In this document: positions 36,385-44,446 of the stretch, in pieces
Numbering within the stretch: the stretch's first letter is position 1
Layout of the letters: each line of letters begins with the position of its first letter
Source: a virus
Direction: 5' to 3' (one strand)
Virus record (IMG/VR): IMGVR_UViG_3300028399_000003
Span: 1-46,666 of that record
Length of the DNA: 46,666 bases
Position numbers and translations under genes: made by a program
Notes under the pieces: generated by a model
What the model saw: only the letters and a program-made list of their open reading frames with translations
What the model was told of the DNA's origin: nothing
Database searches by the model: none

Positions 36385-38040
36385 CTAACTCCAGGAATTA
36401 CCCACTCCAGAATCCTCAACCCAACCATCAGAAACTCCAGCATCACCCGACCAGCTCCCACTCACACTCCCCCCACGCGGATTCCACTGCCCCGTCGGAA
36501 TCCTCAAAAACGCATCCAGACTGGTCGTCACCAGAATCCCAGCCTTCCCCAAGTACGCATCCAGCTGAACACTCAGCACCCTCCTCAAAATCAAGTAGGC
36601 ATCCAGGCTCACACTCTTAAGAATACCTACACGCCTAAGCATAGCATCCAGACTTGCCGAGACAACCACCCCCTGCCGCATCAAGGCCGAGTCAAGATTA
36701 GCCTGAAGCCCCACTACTTTCTTCAACACCGCGTCGGCCTGCGCCTGCAAACTCAACCCCTCCTTCCGCAAGGCCGCATCCACCGCCGCACTCAACTGAA
36801 CCCCCACCCTCTTCAACGCAGCATCAACAGAAGTGCTCACAGTTACACCCTGCCTCTGCAACAACGCATCAACCAAAGTGCTAACAGTCCTTGTCGTAGC
36901 CCCACCACTATCCTGCAGCACCGCATCCAAACTTGTCGCCACACTCACACCAGCCCTTTGCACTGCTGCATCCAAAGACGCGCTAACAGCAACACCCAAC
37001 TTCTGCAATGCAGCATCCAAGGACGCCTGTCTTGCAACCCCTACCGCCTGCAACAACGCATCAACCTGCGTCTGCCTCAACATACCCTTCTGCAACAGCG
37101 CGTCCAGGCTCGTCTGCAAACTCACTCCCCTCTTCTGCAACGCAGCATCAAGACTGGTCACTAACGCCACATCAACGGCCTTCACAATAGAGTCCAGCTG
37201 AGTCTCCCTTATCACAGTACGAAGCAGAGCAGCATCCAACGAAGTAGCTTTCAACAGCCCCTTCTTCTGCAACGCAGCATCTGCCTGGGCAGACAGTAAC
37301 ACACCCTGCTTCTGAACCAAAGAGTCCAAACTGGTAACAATAGTCTTGGTTGCCGCCCCAGAAGCCGCCAACGCCGCAATCGCATGCGCCACCCGATTAC
37401 TGGAGGCATGCGTATAACCTAAGGATTCCGCCCCCGCGCTCGTCAGTTGCTTGTAGGAGCTAGTCCCTCGGCTGGTCCCACTCGCAAGGTCCCACCTAAC
37501 CGTCTGCCCCGAGTTCGCCGTCGGCGCGTTGTTATCCCCCTGCGAATAACTGCCCAGCAACAGAGTATCCGCCGCTACAGTCGTCAGGCTGGTCGTGACC
37601 CCCGTACTGTTAGTCGCGGTCTGCGTGTTTTGCGCATCGGGGATCCCCGTCTGCTTTGCTCCAGACAGCACATAACACCCGCTCGCCGCATAGACGGTGT
37701 ACGCGTACCCGCTCGGCAGGTTGGTCGTAATCCTGATGGTATAAGTGCCAGCCGGCGGGATATTCGCATCGGCCAAGTACCACAGACTCGACTCATTCCC
37801 ATACGACCCAAAGACCGACGCGTTGTTAATCTTGGTAAAGTCCGCCTGATTTGCCCCACCGGGATCTATCTGCACCCCAGTAACATTAGATTCGTTCCCA
37901 TTATTCCCATACTCGTAGCTGTTCCCGACGATGAGGAGACCATCCGTGAGACCCGAGGGAATAACGACCCCCGTAATATCCCACGTTGTAACACCGCTCG
38001 CAGTGGCGGTGTAGGTCCCCTCTATCGTCGGGCCAGCCAT
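36385..38040 (-). CDS. Tail/adhesin protein with 19 copies of a ~15-residue repeat
   Basis: 551 residues. Residues 1-225 are a beta-sandwich domain of the kind seen in phage tail and surface proteins (GLLIVGNSYEYGNN, TYTIRITTNLPSG, THASSNRVAHAIAALA). Residues about 232-514 consist of 19 tandem units of about 15 residues, consensus V-x-V-x-T-S-L-D-A-A-L-Q-K-x-G, with D nearly invariant. A Gly/Ser/Trp-rich tail of 35 residues ends the protein. The repeat suggests an extended solenoid or trimeric stalk holding the N-terminal domain away from the virion. It lies among fibre genes, so receptor contact is likely. Confidence 0.65.
   Translation of the reverse strand: MAGPTIEGTYTATASGVTTWDITGVVIPSGLTDGLLIVGNSYEYGNNGNESNVTGVQIDPGGANQADFTKINNASVFGSYGNESSLWYLADANIPPAGTYTIRITTNLPSGYAYTVYAASGCYVLSGAKQTGIPDAQNTQTATNSTGVTTSLTTVAADTLLLGSYSQGDNNAPTANSGQTVRWDLASGTSRGTSSYKQLTSAGAESLGYTHASSNRVAHAIAALAASGAATKTIVTSLDSLVQKQGVLLSAQADAALQKKGLLKATSLDAALLRTVIRETQLDSIVKAVDVALVTSLDAALQKRGVSLQTSLDALLQKGMLRQTQVDALLQAVGVARQASLDAALQKLGVAVSASLDAAVQRAGVSVATSLDAVLQDSGGATTRTVSTLVDALLQRQGVTVSTSVDAALKRVGVQLSAAVDAALRKEGLSLQAQADAVLKKVVGLQANLDSALMRQGVVVSASLDAMLRRVGILKSVSLDAYLILRRVLSVQLDAYLGKAGILVTTSLDAFLRIPTGQWNPRGGSVSGSWSGDAGVSDGWVEDSGVGNSWS
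36499..37347. repeat. Tandem ~45-bp coding repeats
   Basis: DNA for the 19 protein repeats above. Words such as TTCTGCAACGCAGCATC recur with many substitutions, so the array is old and selected at protein level. Confidence 0.8.
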
Positions 38041-38042
38041 AA

Positions 38043-38099
38043 ACTACTTCCCCTTCTTGGGCATCTTACCCTTACGTCCCTTCTTCTTCCGGCAGCTCA
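38043..38099 (-). CDS. Very short Lys/Arg-rich peptide, 18 residues
   Basis: MSCRKKKGRKGKMPKKGK, with AGGAGG 6 bases before the ATG and the next gene starting 2 bases after its stop. The perfect ribosome site and tight spacing argue for translation. Eleven of 18 residues are basic, so it could bind nucleic acid or act only as a leader coupling translation of the 551-residue protein. Confidence 0.45.
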
Positions 38100-38110
38100 T
38101 AACACACCTC

Positions 38111-38314
38111 CTACTTGTCCAGTCCACGAGTCAACACCTTCATCAAGAAAGGCCTAACTTCCTCCATAGGAAGCACCAGCCCCTCATGCCCAATAATCCT
38201 AAGCCGATTATCCTCCCGCACAAACCTCACCTTCTGCACCCCATCATCAAAGCTCTCAACAAAACTACCCGGCTTCCAATACGGATTCCTCTTCACCACT
38301 GCATACAGCGCCAT
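38111..38314 (-). CDS. Hypothetical protein, 67 residues
   Basis: ATG at 38314 with AGGAGG 9 bases upstream; it overlaps the 3' end of the glycosyltransferase gene by 50 bases in another frame. Basic, mixed fold: YAVVKRNPYWKPGSFVESF, VRFVREDNRLRIIG. Unknown function. Confidence 0.55.
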   Translation of the reverse strand: MALYAVVKRNPYWKPGSFVESFDDGVQKVRFVREDNRLRIIGHEGLVLPMEEVRPFLMKVLTRGLDK

Positions 38315-38999
38315 CCTCAACTACCTCCTGCCAGGGATATCTCCCATCAACCTCAACCATCGAGTGGTCATACGCCAGCACCCCCCGATGCCCAATCTCC
38401 TTGGACAAATCATGGTCCACCCAAAGACTCACTCCAGCCCGCTCAAGCCTCTGGCAAAAATACCAGTCCTCTCCCACATACTTCCCAGTCTCCGCATTCC
38501 ACTTCACATCAAACCAGGGCGGCTCAACCATCCCACTCCGCTCAAACACCCTCATGTCAATCATCATCACGCCAGTCCCAACCCGCCAAACCTTCTCCAG
38601 CCCCTGCGACTCCGGCAGCGTATAAACCGGCTCCTTGTCAAACCCCCTTGCCGTCGGCGTACTCGGCAGCATCTTGGTCGCCACATTCGCAGCCACCACC
38701 TGCACCTCCGGCTTCAGCATCCTCCTCAACATCCTGTGCACCAAATCCTTGGGAAACACCTGGTCCGAATCCACAAACAACAGATGCGTCGCCTCCATCT
38801 CCATCGCCTGCTCCACTAGCTCCTGCCTCATCTGCGCCAAAATACTCCCCCTCTTGTTATGAATCCTCACACTCTGCCTATCAAACCCAGGCACCGGAAA
38901 CCCCATAAACGTACTCATCAACACCAAGCTCATCCCAAACTCGGCATCCCATTCCTGCGTACTAGGAATCCCTACCATCAGCCGCAATTCCTTACTCAC
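38265..38999 (-). CDS. GT-A fold glycosyltransferase-like protein
   Basis: 244 residues. MVGIPSTQEWDAEFGMSLVLM at the start, HLLFVDSDQVFPKDLVHRML with the DxD-type metal site, AANVATKMLPS, then VWRVGTGVMMIDMRVFER and PPWFDV, EDWYFCQRLERAG, ending with the DHDLSKEIGHRG segment. This order is that of family 2-like glycosyltransferases in phages. It lies directly after the capsid gene, so virion-protein or DNA glycosylation are both possible. GTG start with GGGAGG upstream. Confidence 0.75.
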   Translation of the reverse strand: MSKELRLMVGIPSTQEWDAEFGMSLVLMSTFMGFPVPGFDRQSVRIHNKRGSILAQMRQELVEQAMEMEATHLLFVDSDQVFPKDLVHRMLRRMLKPEVQVVAANVATKMLPSTPTARGFDKEPVYTLPESQGLEKVWRVGTGVMMIDMRVFERSGMVEPPWFDVKWNAETGKYVGEDWYFCQRLERAGVSLWVDHDLSKEIGHRGVLAYDHSMVEVDGRYPWQEVVEDGAVCSGEEESVLEAG

Positions 39000-39015
39000 A
39001 ACACACCTCCCAAAT

Positions 39016-39051
39016 CAAAAAGGGGGAGAGAACCCAAGGCTCCCTCCCCCC
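39016..39051 (-). terminator. Rho-independent terminator after the capsid gene
   Basis: On the minus strand a GGGGGGAGGGAG arm (39051-39040) and a CTCTCCCCC arm (39030-39022) are followed by CTTTTTG (39021-39015 region). It lies between capsid and glycosyltransferase genes, where it would raise capsid messenger relative to downstream genes. Confidence 0.7.
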
Positions 39052-39081
39052 AACCAAGAGGACAACCAACCCCTCCGCAAA

Positions 39082-40179
39082 TTACGGATAGGTAAAGTTG
39101 CCTATATAGCCCATGGTCTTCTCGTGCCGGATTTCCAGGCCAGCGTGAGTCAGCCACTGCCCCTTGATGATATCCTCATCAGGCAGCTGGATATTATCCT
39201 CCAGCTGAGTATCACGCATATACCTATAAATGATGGCACTCGGGTCAATAATGAACATCGAGTTCTTGTACCGACCATGCACGTTCAGCAGCGGATGGGT
39301 CCTTACATACAGAGTCCCCTGCGGCAGAATCCACCGCTGCAACTCCATACCATAGGTCCGCACAACCCCATCGAAGTTCACCCGAGTCGAGCTCGACCGC
39401 TGCGCCAGCTTGTTCAGGGCATTCAGCGCCCCATTACCTGCCAGCACCAGCCGCTCACTCCCGGCGCTCCCGGCATCATAATCGAACACCGGGTACACCG
39501 CATCGAGGAAAGTATCCTCAGTCGGAGTCGTGGTAAAGATGGTCACATTCGACGTAATGAAATGCCGCAGACCACCCGTAAACCACTTAATCTCATTCCC
39601 CGAGGTATCCTCGTAGGGCCGGCCAAACAGCCACGCCAGCTCCAGCGCCACGGAATGGTCAAACATCTTCCGCTTCCGGTCATTCTTCAGCGGGTCCCCA
39701 GTCCGGGCATAAGTCAGCGCAGCCACCTTCGAGATACTGTAAGCCGTCTTAAACAGCTGACAGTAATTGGTCTTCTTGACCGGGTTACGAGTCGAAGTAC
39801 TGGGGCTCCTTCCACCTTCCTCGTAGGTATTCCCAATCTTCGTCAGGTACGAACTCGCAGGAATACCCGCAGCCGTAGTGCCAGCCGCCCCTCTCTTCAC
39901 CACAATAGTCGTATCATTGGTGACACTCGACACCTCCAGCAACTCATTGTCATAAGCCACCGTCTCGGCCTTCTCCACCAGCAGCACATCACCTGGCACC
40001 AAATCCAGACCGCCAGCAGTCAGACCAATGGTCGTCGAAGTGCTCGCCGCCCCGGTGGAATCGACCTGAACCCGAATCGGATTCAGCTCCTCTTCCCACC
40101 ACGAGAACTCGACATCATTCACCTTCTCCGACTTCATCCGCGCCATCAGCGCCGTCAGCGGCGCACTGCCATTCGGATT
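39082..40179 (-). CDS. Major capsid protein, exon 2 (HK97-fold, SU10/DUF5309-like)
   Basis: 365 residues continuing from exon 1 (41039-41125) after removal of the intron, for 394 in all. Codons before the first ATG at 40146 read NPNGSAPLTAL and then MARMKSEKVNDVEFSWWEEE, matching the N-arm of SU10/DUF5309-type capsid proteins. Features: DVLLVEKAETVAYDNELLEV, an E-loop-like LTKIGNTYEEGG, then NYCQLFKTAYSISKVA and LVLAGNGALNALNK, and a C-terminal domain with HPLLNVHGRYKNSMFIIDP. Gene order (portal, scaffold, capsid) supports it. If only the ATG at 40146 were used, the capsid would lack its first 40 residues. Confidence 0.8.
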   Translation of the reverse strand, partial: NPNGSAPLTALMARMKSEKVNDVEFSWWEEELNPIRVQVDSTGAASTSTTIGLTAGGLDLVPGDVLLVEKAETVAYDNELLEVSSVTNDTTIVVKRGAAGTTAAGIPASSYLTKIGNTYEEGGRSPSTSTRNPVKKTNYCQLFKTAYSISKVAALTYARTGDPLKNDRKRKMFDHSVALELAWLFGRPYEDTSGNEIKWFTGGLRHFITSNVTIFTTTPTEDTFLDAVYPVFDYDAGSAGSERLVLAGNGALNALNKLAQRSSSTRVNFDGVVRTYGMELQRWILPQGTLYVRTHPLLNVHGRYKNSMFIIDPSAIIYRYMRDTQLEDNIQLPDEDIIKGQWLTHAGLEIRHEKTMGYIGNFTYP

Positions 40180-41038
40180 CCCTACGTTCAGCCAGGCCCG
40201 CTACCTCCTGGCCCGTCCCCCTCAGGGACCGCCCCGAAGTTTCCCTCGGGGGTCGGACTATATCTTCACGCCAAAGACGTGCCGCGCACTTCGAGCCGCT
40301 TGGCCCTACCACTAGTCTCTGAGGATTCATCCCGAAACCTGGCCTCCAACCTCTCCTGCTTCCTGGCCGCCACGAAGTACCCCCGACGCCAATACTCCTC
40401 CGCATTCAACGTCATCCGGTACCCCACTCTCGCATGGCGCAAATCCTGCACCACACTCCCGCAGCCAATCCCAAGGTTCCTGGCCAACCCCCTGACAGCA
40501 TCCACCAACCCCAGCTCACAATTCGTGAACCTCACGGTGACATACCGCCCATTCCTCTCAACAGAACCATCCGAGTCCATCAGCCCAGCCAACACCTCTC
40601 TCTGCACTGCCAGCTCCTCCCCAAAATACTCCCGGGGAACAACTCGCCGCATCAAGGTGTTACCGGCCAACCACTCCCAAACATCCCTGCTACAAACAAT
40701 CAGGCACCCAACCGGCGCCCTACCCTCCCTGCGTCTCACCCGAATGGTCCCACCATTGCCAAAAACCTCGGCCAGCTGCCTGGACACCTTCTCAAGGCAC
40801 TCCAAATCAGGCTTCTCAAACCTGACCTGAAAACTGCCCCGGGACCTGGCCACATATAAGTGACCATCCCCCAGAAAGAACCCGACAGCATACGCCAGCT
40901 TTCGGAACTCCTCCTGCTGATTACCCATTGTTACATCCAGTCAACTTTCGCTCTTGGGCCCGACTGGCTTTAGGGCTTCCCAGCATTTCACGCGGTTATC
41001 CCAGGTCAATCACCTCCAAACCCGGGGCGCAATCACTT
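40180..41038 (-). other. Group I intron in the capsid gene
   Basis: 859 bp. The 5' exon end GGCGT pairs with GCGCC (41030-41026) to form P1 with the required U-G pair at the splice site and an 8-base loop. The intron ends in G before AAT of exon 2. AAGATATAGTCC (40266-40255) is the canonical S element of P7, and GTTGACTGG (40945-40937) can supply the pairing R strand. AATGCTGGGAAGCCC-TAAAGCC near the 5' part resembles P/Q. The homing endonuclease frame fills the loop between R and S (P8). Confidence 0.85.
40266..40928 (-). CDS. LAGLIDADG homing endonuclease (intron-encoded)
   Basis: 220 residues with two motifs, YAVGFFLGDGHL near the start and VLAGLMDSDGSV near residue 115, the paired acidic residues (GDG, SDG) expected of a single-chain LAGLIDADG nuclease. 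It would cut intron-less capsid genes to spread the intron and may assist splicing. Its TGA stop overlaps the intron S element. ATG at 40928. Confidence 0.9.
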   Translation of the reverse strand: MGNQQEEFRKLAYAVGFFLGDGHLYVARSRGSFQVRFEKPDLECLEKVSRQLAEVFGNGGTIRVRRREGRAPVGCLIVCSRDVWEWLAGNTLMRRVVPREYFGEELAVQREVLAGLMDSDGSVERNGRYVTVRFTNCELGLVDAVRGLARNLGIGCGSVVQDLRHARVGYRMTLNAEEYWRRGYFVAARKQERLEARFRDESSETSGRAKRLEVRGTSLA

Positions 41039-41125
41039 ACGCCAAAGAATCATCTCACGGAAGTTCTTGGGGCGCTCATCAGTACCCCAATCCCCCGTTC
41101 CTCTCAGTCCAGCAATTGCAACCAT
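41039..41125 (-). CDS. Major capsid protein, exon 1
   Basis: 29 codons: MVAIAGLRGTGDWGTDERP and then KNFREMILWR, after which the frame meets a stop two codons into the intron. GGAGAGGTG lies upstream of the ATG. The end ILWR joined to exon 2 NPNGSAPLTAL restores a continuous capsid N terminus. The last five bases GGCGT pair with an internal guide in the intron. Confidence 0.75.
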
Positions 41126-41128
41126 GAC

Positions 41129-42025
41129 TCACACCTCTCCATCCTCAATCATCTCCTCAGCCATCGCAACAAACGCATTGTCCTCATCCGAACCCTGCGC
41201 CTGCTGCCCCTGCGCCGCACTTGAAGAAGTCCCAGGCGCCGCCGGCCTGAAACCCCCCCTCGAGGAAGCACCACCACTGCGCTTCCTCAAAGGAACCTTC
41301 AACGCAACCACAGCCATCGCTCCCGCCTCCTCAATGGCCTGCTCCACCGGCACATCCGGGTTCGCCTGCCTGTACGTCCTCAGCGACCGCTGTATCACCT
41401 TCAGCTTCTCCGGGTCCTGGGCCGCCTCAGCCAGCTGCGGCCACCGCCGGTAGAAAGCCATCTCAATCCTCTGCGCCTCCTGCAACACAGCCATCTGCTG
41501 CTGCACTCTCCTGGGCACCACCTGCTGCTCCACCTGCTGCATCACCGACCCATAAAGGTCCAGGTAACTCCGGGCCAGCACCTTCGGCAGCACCTCCCGA
41601 GGGTCCGAAAACTCATCCGACCCCTCCATCATCCTTGCAAAATACTCCTCCAGCTGCTTCGCAGCCTGCTCCCTTTGCGCCTGCAACTCCTCAGGCGTCA
41701 ACTCCTTGGGACTCTCTTCCCCCTCATCACCACCACTCAACAACGGCGGCAACTCTCCTGAGGGGGGAGGGGAAGAAGAGGAGGATTCCTCACCAGCCTG
41801 CCCTTCCGAGCCACCCTCATCAGACTCCTCCGCAGGCTCCTCCCCCGAACCCTGGGGGGGCATAAGGGATTCATTCCCTTCTTCACCCTCGCCTTCATTC
41901 TGAGAAGGAATTTCGTCCTCGTCAAACAAATCGGACAAATCAAACCCCTCAGGGTCAACGTTATCCCCCTCACCAACAGCCTGCCCAACCACCTGCTCTC
42001 TCTCCTCAACCTTCTTCGTCGCCAC
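41129..42025 (-). CDS. Capsid scaffolding protein
   Basis: 298 residues from GTG 42025, with AGGAGG 7 bases upstream; longer frames begin inside the preceding gene. Residues 1-120 are acidic and low complexity (Glu/Ser/Gly/Pro, including repeat copy 7). Then come long helices (ELTPEELQAQREQAAKQLEEYFARM, VMQQVEQQVVPRRVQQQMAVLQEAQR) and a C-terminal part ending MAEEMIEDGEV. The acidic-helical build, and the place between portal and capsid, are those of podovirus scaffolds. Confidence 0.75.
   Translation of the reverse strand: MATKKVEEREQVVGQAVGEGDNVDPEGFDLSDLFDEDEIPSQNEGEGEEGNESLMPPQGSGEEPAEESDEGGSEGQAGEESSSSSPPPSGELPPLLSGGDEGEESPKELTPEELQAQREQAAKQLEEYFARMMEGSDEFSDPREVLPKVLARSYLDLYGSVMQQVEQQVVPRRVQQQMAVLQEAQRIEMAFYRRWPQLAEAAQDPEKLKVIQRSLRTYRQANPDVPVEQAIEEAGAMAVVALKVPLRKRSGGASSRGGFRPAAPGTSSSAAQGQQAQGSDEDNAFVAMAEEMIEDGEV
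41755..41769. repeat. 15-bp dispersed repeat, copy 7
   Basis: Inside the scaffold gene, read as PPPSGE in its acidic disordered half. Confidence 0.85.
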
Positions 42026-42326
42026 CTTCAGTCCTCCTCTTCTCTTCCTCAAGCAGCTCAGTGGCCGCATCCAGCGACCCCTGCGCCAACCCAATCGCAA
42101 TCCTCAGCCCGGCCACCTCCCCAGCCAGGAACTCCCTGCTCACCAACCCATCCAGCCCCCCAGCCGGCTTCCCGAAACTCGCCACCCGGGCCGCCACCTG
42201 CTTCTCCAACATCCTCACGAAAAACCTGAAATCCTCACTCTCAACCAGCTTGCTCAGCCTCCGAACAAGCTCCTGGGCCATCTCCACCTCATCGGCCCAC
42301 TGCTCCTCTGCCTCCTCAACCCTCAT
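42006..42326 (-). CDS. Helical protein between portal and scaffold
   Basis: 106 residues, charged, mostly helical with a coiled C terminus (LEEEKRRTEGGDEEG). ATGA overlap with the portal stop and a 20-base overlap with the scaffold start. Possibly an assembly factor; no family recognised. Confidence 0.6.
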   Translation of the reverse strand: MRVEEAEEQWADEVEMAQELVRRLSKLVESEDFRFFVRMLEKQVAARVASFGKPAGGLDGLVSREFLAGEVAGLRIAIGLAQGSLDAATELLEEEKRRTEGGDEEG

Positions 42327-44206
42327 TGCGCACCTCCTCCCAATCCAACCAGATTCCCCTGCTGCACCTGCTGGGCCACCTGCTCCTCAGGCTGCACCTC
42401 CACCCTGAACTGCCCCAGGTTCCTCACCCCCAACAGCTGCATCGCATGATTCAACAGCCCAATCACATCAAACCTCCCTGCCATCATCGGGTTCGATGCC
42501 ACATCCGCCACAAACTGCCTAATCAACTCAGCCTGCGCGAACCGGTCCACCGGCATCGTCCCATCCACCGGCACAAAATCATAAAATCCCCCAATCACAT
42601 CCGGCGTCACCTTCACCCAGGGCTCCTGCCCCTCCACCAGGTCCCCCGCAATCCTGAACACATCTTCCCCATCATAGAACTGCTGGGTCTGCTGCAACAG
42701 CACCTGCGCCATGGGCATCCACCCCATCGCACTCATGTACTCCGCCACAGTCTTCAACCTATTAATCCCAAAACTACTTGAAGTCCGCACCTCCGTCGCC
42801 GTCTTCCTCCCCCCCGGGTCCAACATCCCCATAATATTATCCGTCACCCCACTCACCCTCTGAATGAGGTCCGTCATCACCTGCATATCCCTCAAATGAT
42901 TCTGCGTCACATCCACCACCGCCAACTGATGGATGGCCTCCCGCGGGTCCGTCCCGTAAAACTCCTCCCTCAGCCGAATCAGTCGCCCCTCCGTCGGGTC
43001 CAGCAAATCCTTCATCACCACCCGACTCGGGTCAACCACAAACATATCATTCAACACCTTCCGCACATTATGCAGGTGACTATTCAGCAACCACGTCAGG
43101 GTATCCTGCATGGGCTGCATCACCTCAAGCAAACTCCTTGCAAACAAGTTATACCCATTCGGCTCATACTCCTGCACAAAAAACGGATACTTATTATGAT
43201 ACAACCCAAGCGGCTGCGCCCCAATAATCACCTCCTTCTCAGCCACCGTAAACACCCACTTCTCAGGCAGCCTGGACTCCCCCAGCCCCCACTCCTGAGG
43301 CACCAACTCCACATAAATCTCATGTAGCCCGACAAACCTCCTGTCCTCCCGGGCCCCCTTCTTCTCACTCCGGGGCGGTCCCAGCGCCACCTCCTCGGTC
43401 GCATTGGGCAACTCATTCTGACTACTCCCCTTATCCCTGTCACTCACCCCATACGACCGGACCCGCTCCAGCGCATCAAGATTAAAATACTTCCCATCCT
43501 CCTCCCCCCTCAGGAGGTCGTTCCACCCCACCTCAACATACCTTCCACAAAACTCCCCATCCTGAATCCGGCACAACGGCACCCTCGGGTCAGGAAAGAA
43601 ATCCTGCGGCCTCACATTGTAAATCCGATTCCCCCTGTACCCCTCAACCTTCCTCCTCACAATCTTCTTCCGGCTGGTCCCCTCAAGCTCCTCCCCCATG
43701 AACTCATCTGGCTCCTCAACAATCTCGGCAACCGTCCATTCTTCCTCATCCCAATACACCCCAATCACACCAAACCCGTACTTCGCCGGGTCCAACAGCC
43801 AAATGTACCAGGGCACCATCATCATCCCCTGCTGCACCTGGTAAGCCATCACCGCCTCAACCGCCTGAACCTGCTGCTGCGTCTCCCCATGCCTCGCAGT
43901 AAACTGCAAGACAGGATTCCTCGACAGAAACACGCTCGTCCAATAGGTATGCGCCGTCAGCGCCACCGCATAACTATACGGCACCACAATCGTCGTGTAC
44001 TGCGGCTTCCCCTGCTCCCTCTTCTTCCTCCTCTTCGCATCAGCCTCGGTCTCCGGCAAATACGCCATGAACTGCTCTTCCATGTCAGCCCAATCCGAAT
44101 ACCTCTTAGCCATGTGCCGCTGGCTCATATACAACCTGTCCAGCAGCGCATCCAGCACCCTCCGATGCTTATCACTCCCGTACTTCAACACGTAAACCCC
44201 AGCCAT
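42323..44206 (-). CDS. Portal protein
   Basis: 627 residues from the ATG at 44206 (AGGAG 9 bases upstream; TTG 44212 is too close). Features: helical N terminus, TIVVPYSYAVALTAHTYWTSVFLSRNPVLQF, PQDFFPDPRVPLCRIQDGEFCGRYVEV, NKYPFFVQEYEPNGYNLFARSLLEVMQPMQDTLTWLLN, and a C-terminal Gln-rich end (EEQVAQQVQQGN). This is the wing-stem-crown order of podovirus portals. It forms the dodecameric packaging ring. Repeat copy 8 falls in a variable loop. Confidence 0.85.
   Translation of the reverse strand: MAGVYVLKYGSDKHRRVLDALLDRLYMSQRHMAKRYSDWADMEEQFMAYLPETEADAKRRKKREQGKPQYTTIVVPYSYAVALTAHTYWTSVFLSRNPVLQFTARHGETQQQVQAVEAVMAYQVQQGMMMVPWYIWLLDPAKYGFGVIGVYWDEEEWTVAEIVEEPDEFMGEELEGTSRKKIVRRKVEGYRGNRIYNVRPQDFFPDPRVPLCRIQDGEFCGRYVEVGWNDLLRGEEDGKYFNLDALERVRSYGVSDRDKGSSQNELPNATEEVALGPPRSEKKGAREDRRFVGLHEIYVELVPQEWGLGESRLPEKWVFTVAEKEVIIGAQPLGLYHNKYPFFVQEYEPNGYNLFARSLLEVMQPMQDTLTWLLNSHLHNVRKVLNDMFVVDPSRVVMKDLLDPTEGRLIRLREEFYGTDPREAIHQLAVVDVTQNHLRDMQVMTDLIQRVSGVTDNIMGMLDPGGRKTATEVRTSSSFGINRLKTVAEYMSAMGWMPMAQVLLQQTQQFYDGEDVFRIAGDLVEGQEPWVKVTPDVIGGFYDFVPVDGTMPVDRFAQAELIRQFVADVASNPMMAGRFDVIGLLNHAMQLLGVRNLGQFRVEVQPEEQVAQQVQQGNLVGLGGGAQ
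43502..43516. repeat. 15-bp dispersed repeat, copy 8
   Basis: Inside the portal gene, read in a third frame as LLRGEE, in a variable loop between conserved portal segments. Confidence 0.85.
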
Positions 44207-44212
44207 CTTCAA

Positions 44213-44446
44213 TCACTCCTCAACCTTCTCAACACCCTCAAGCACCGCAACCCTCTCCTCCAACTCAACCACTCGCCGCTCCAACCTCACCAGGGCCTCC
44301 ACAAGAACCTCCCAAGGCGCCGGCCAACTCGACGTAATCTCATTAGACTCAGCCCTGCACACAATATCCCTCACCCAATGCTCAAAGGCCTCCCCACGCC
44401 CCAAGCGCTCAACCTCTCTCCTCAACCCCTCGCGACTAATAGCCAT
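44213..44446 (-). CDS. Small helical protein between terminase and portal
   Basis: 77 residues from the ATG at 44446, overlapping the terminase stop as TAATG. Leu/Glu/Arg-rich with a C-terminal coiled coil (VEALVRLERRVVELEERVAVLEGV). Possibly a packaging or portal accessory. No family recognised. Confidence 0.6.
   Translation of the reverse strand: MAISREGLRREVERLGRGEAFEHWVRDIVCRAESNEITSSWPAPWEVLVEALVRLERRVVELEERVAVLEGVEKVEE

Noticed and set aside
36499-37347. CRISPR array in the regularly repeating region
   Set aside because: Repeats are degenerate, contiguous and keep one reading frame encoding a 15-residue unit; there are no unique spacers.
40180-41038. Intein in the capsid gene
   Set aside because: The frame is broken by a stop two codons after exon 1, and group I intron elements are present, so the LAGLIDADG gene is intron-encoded.
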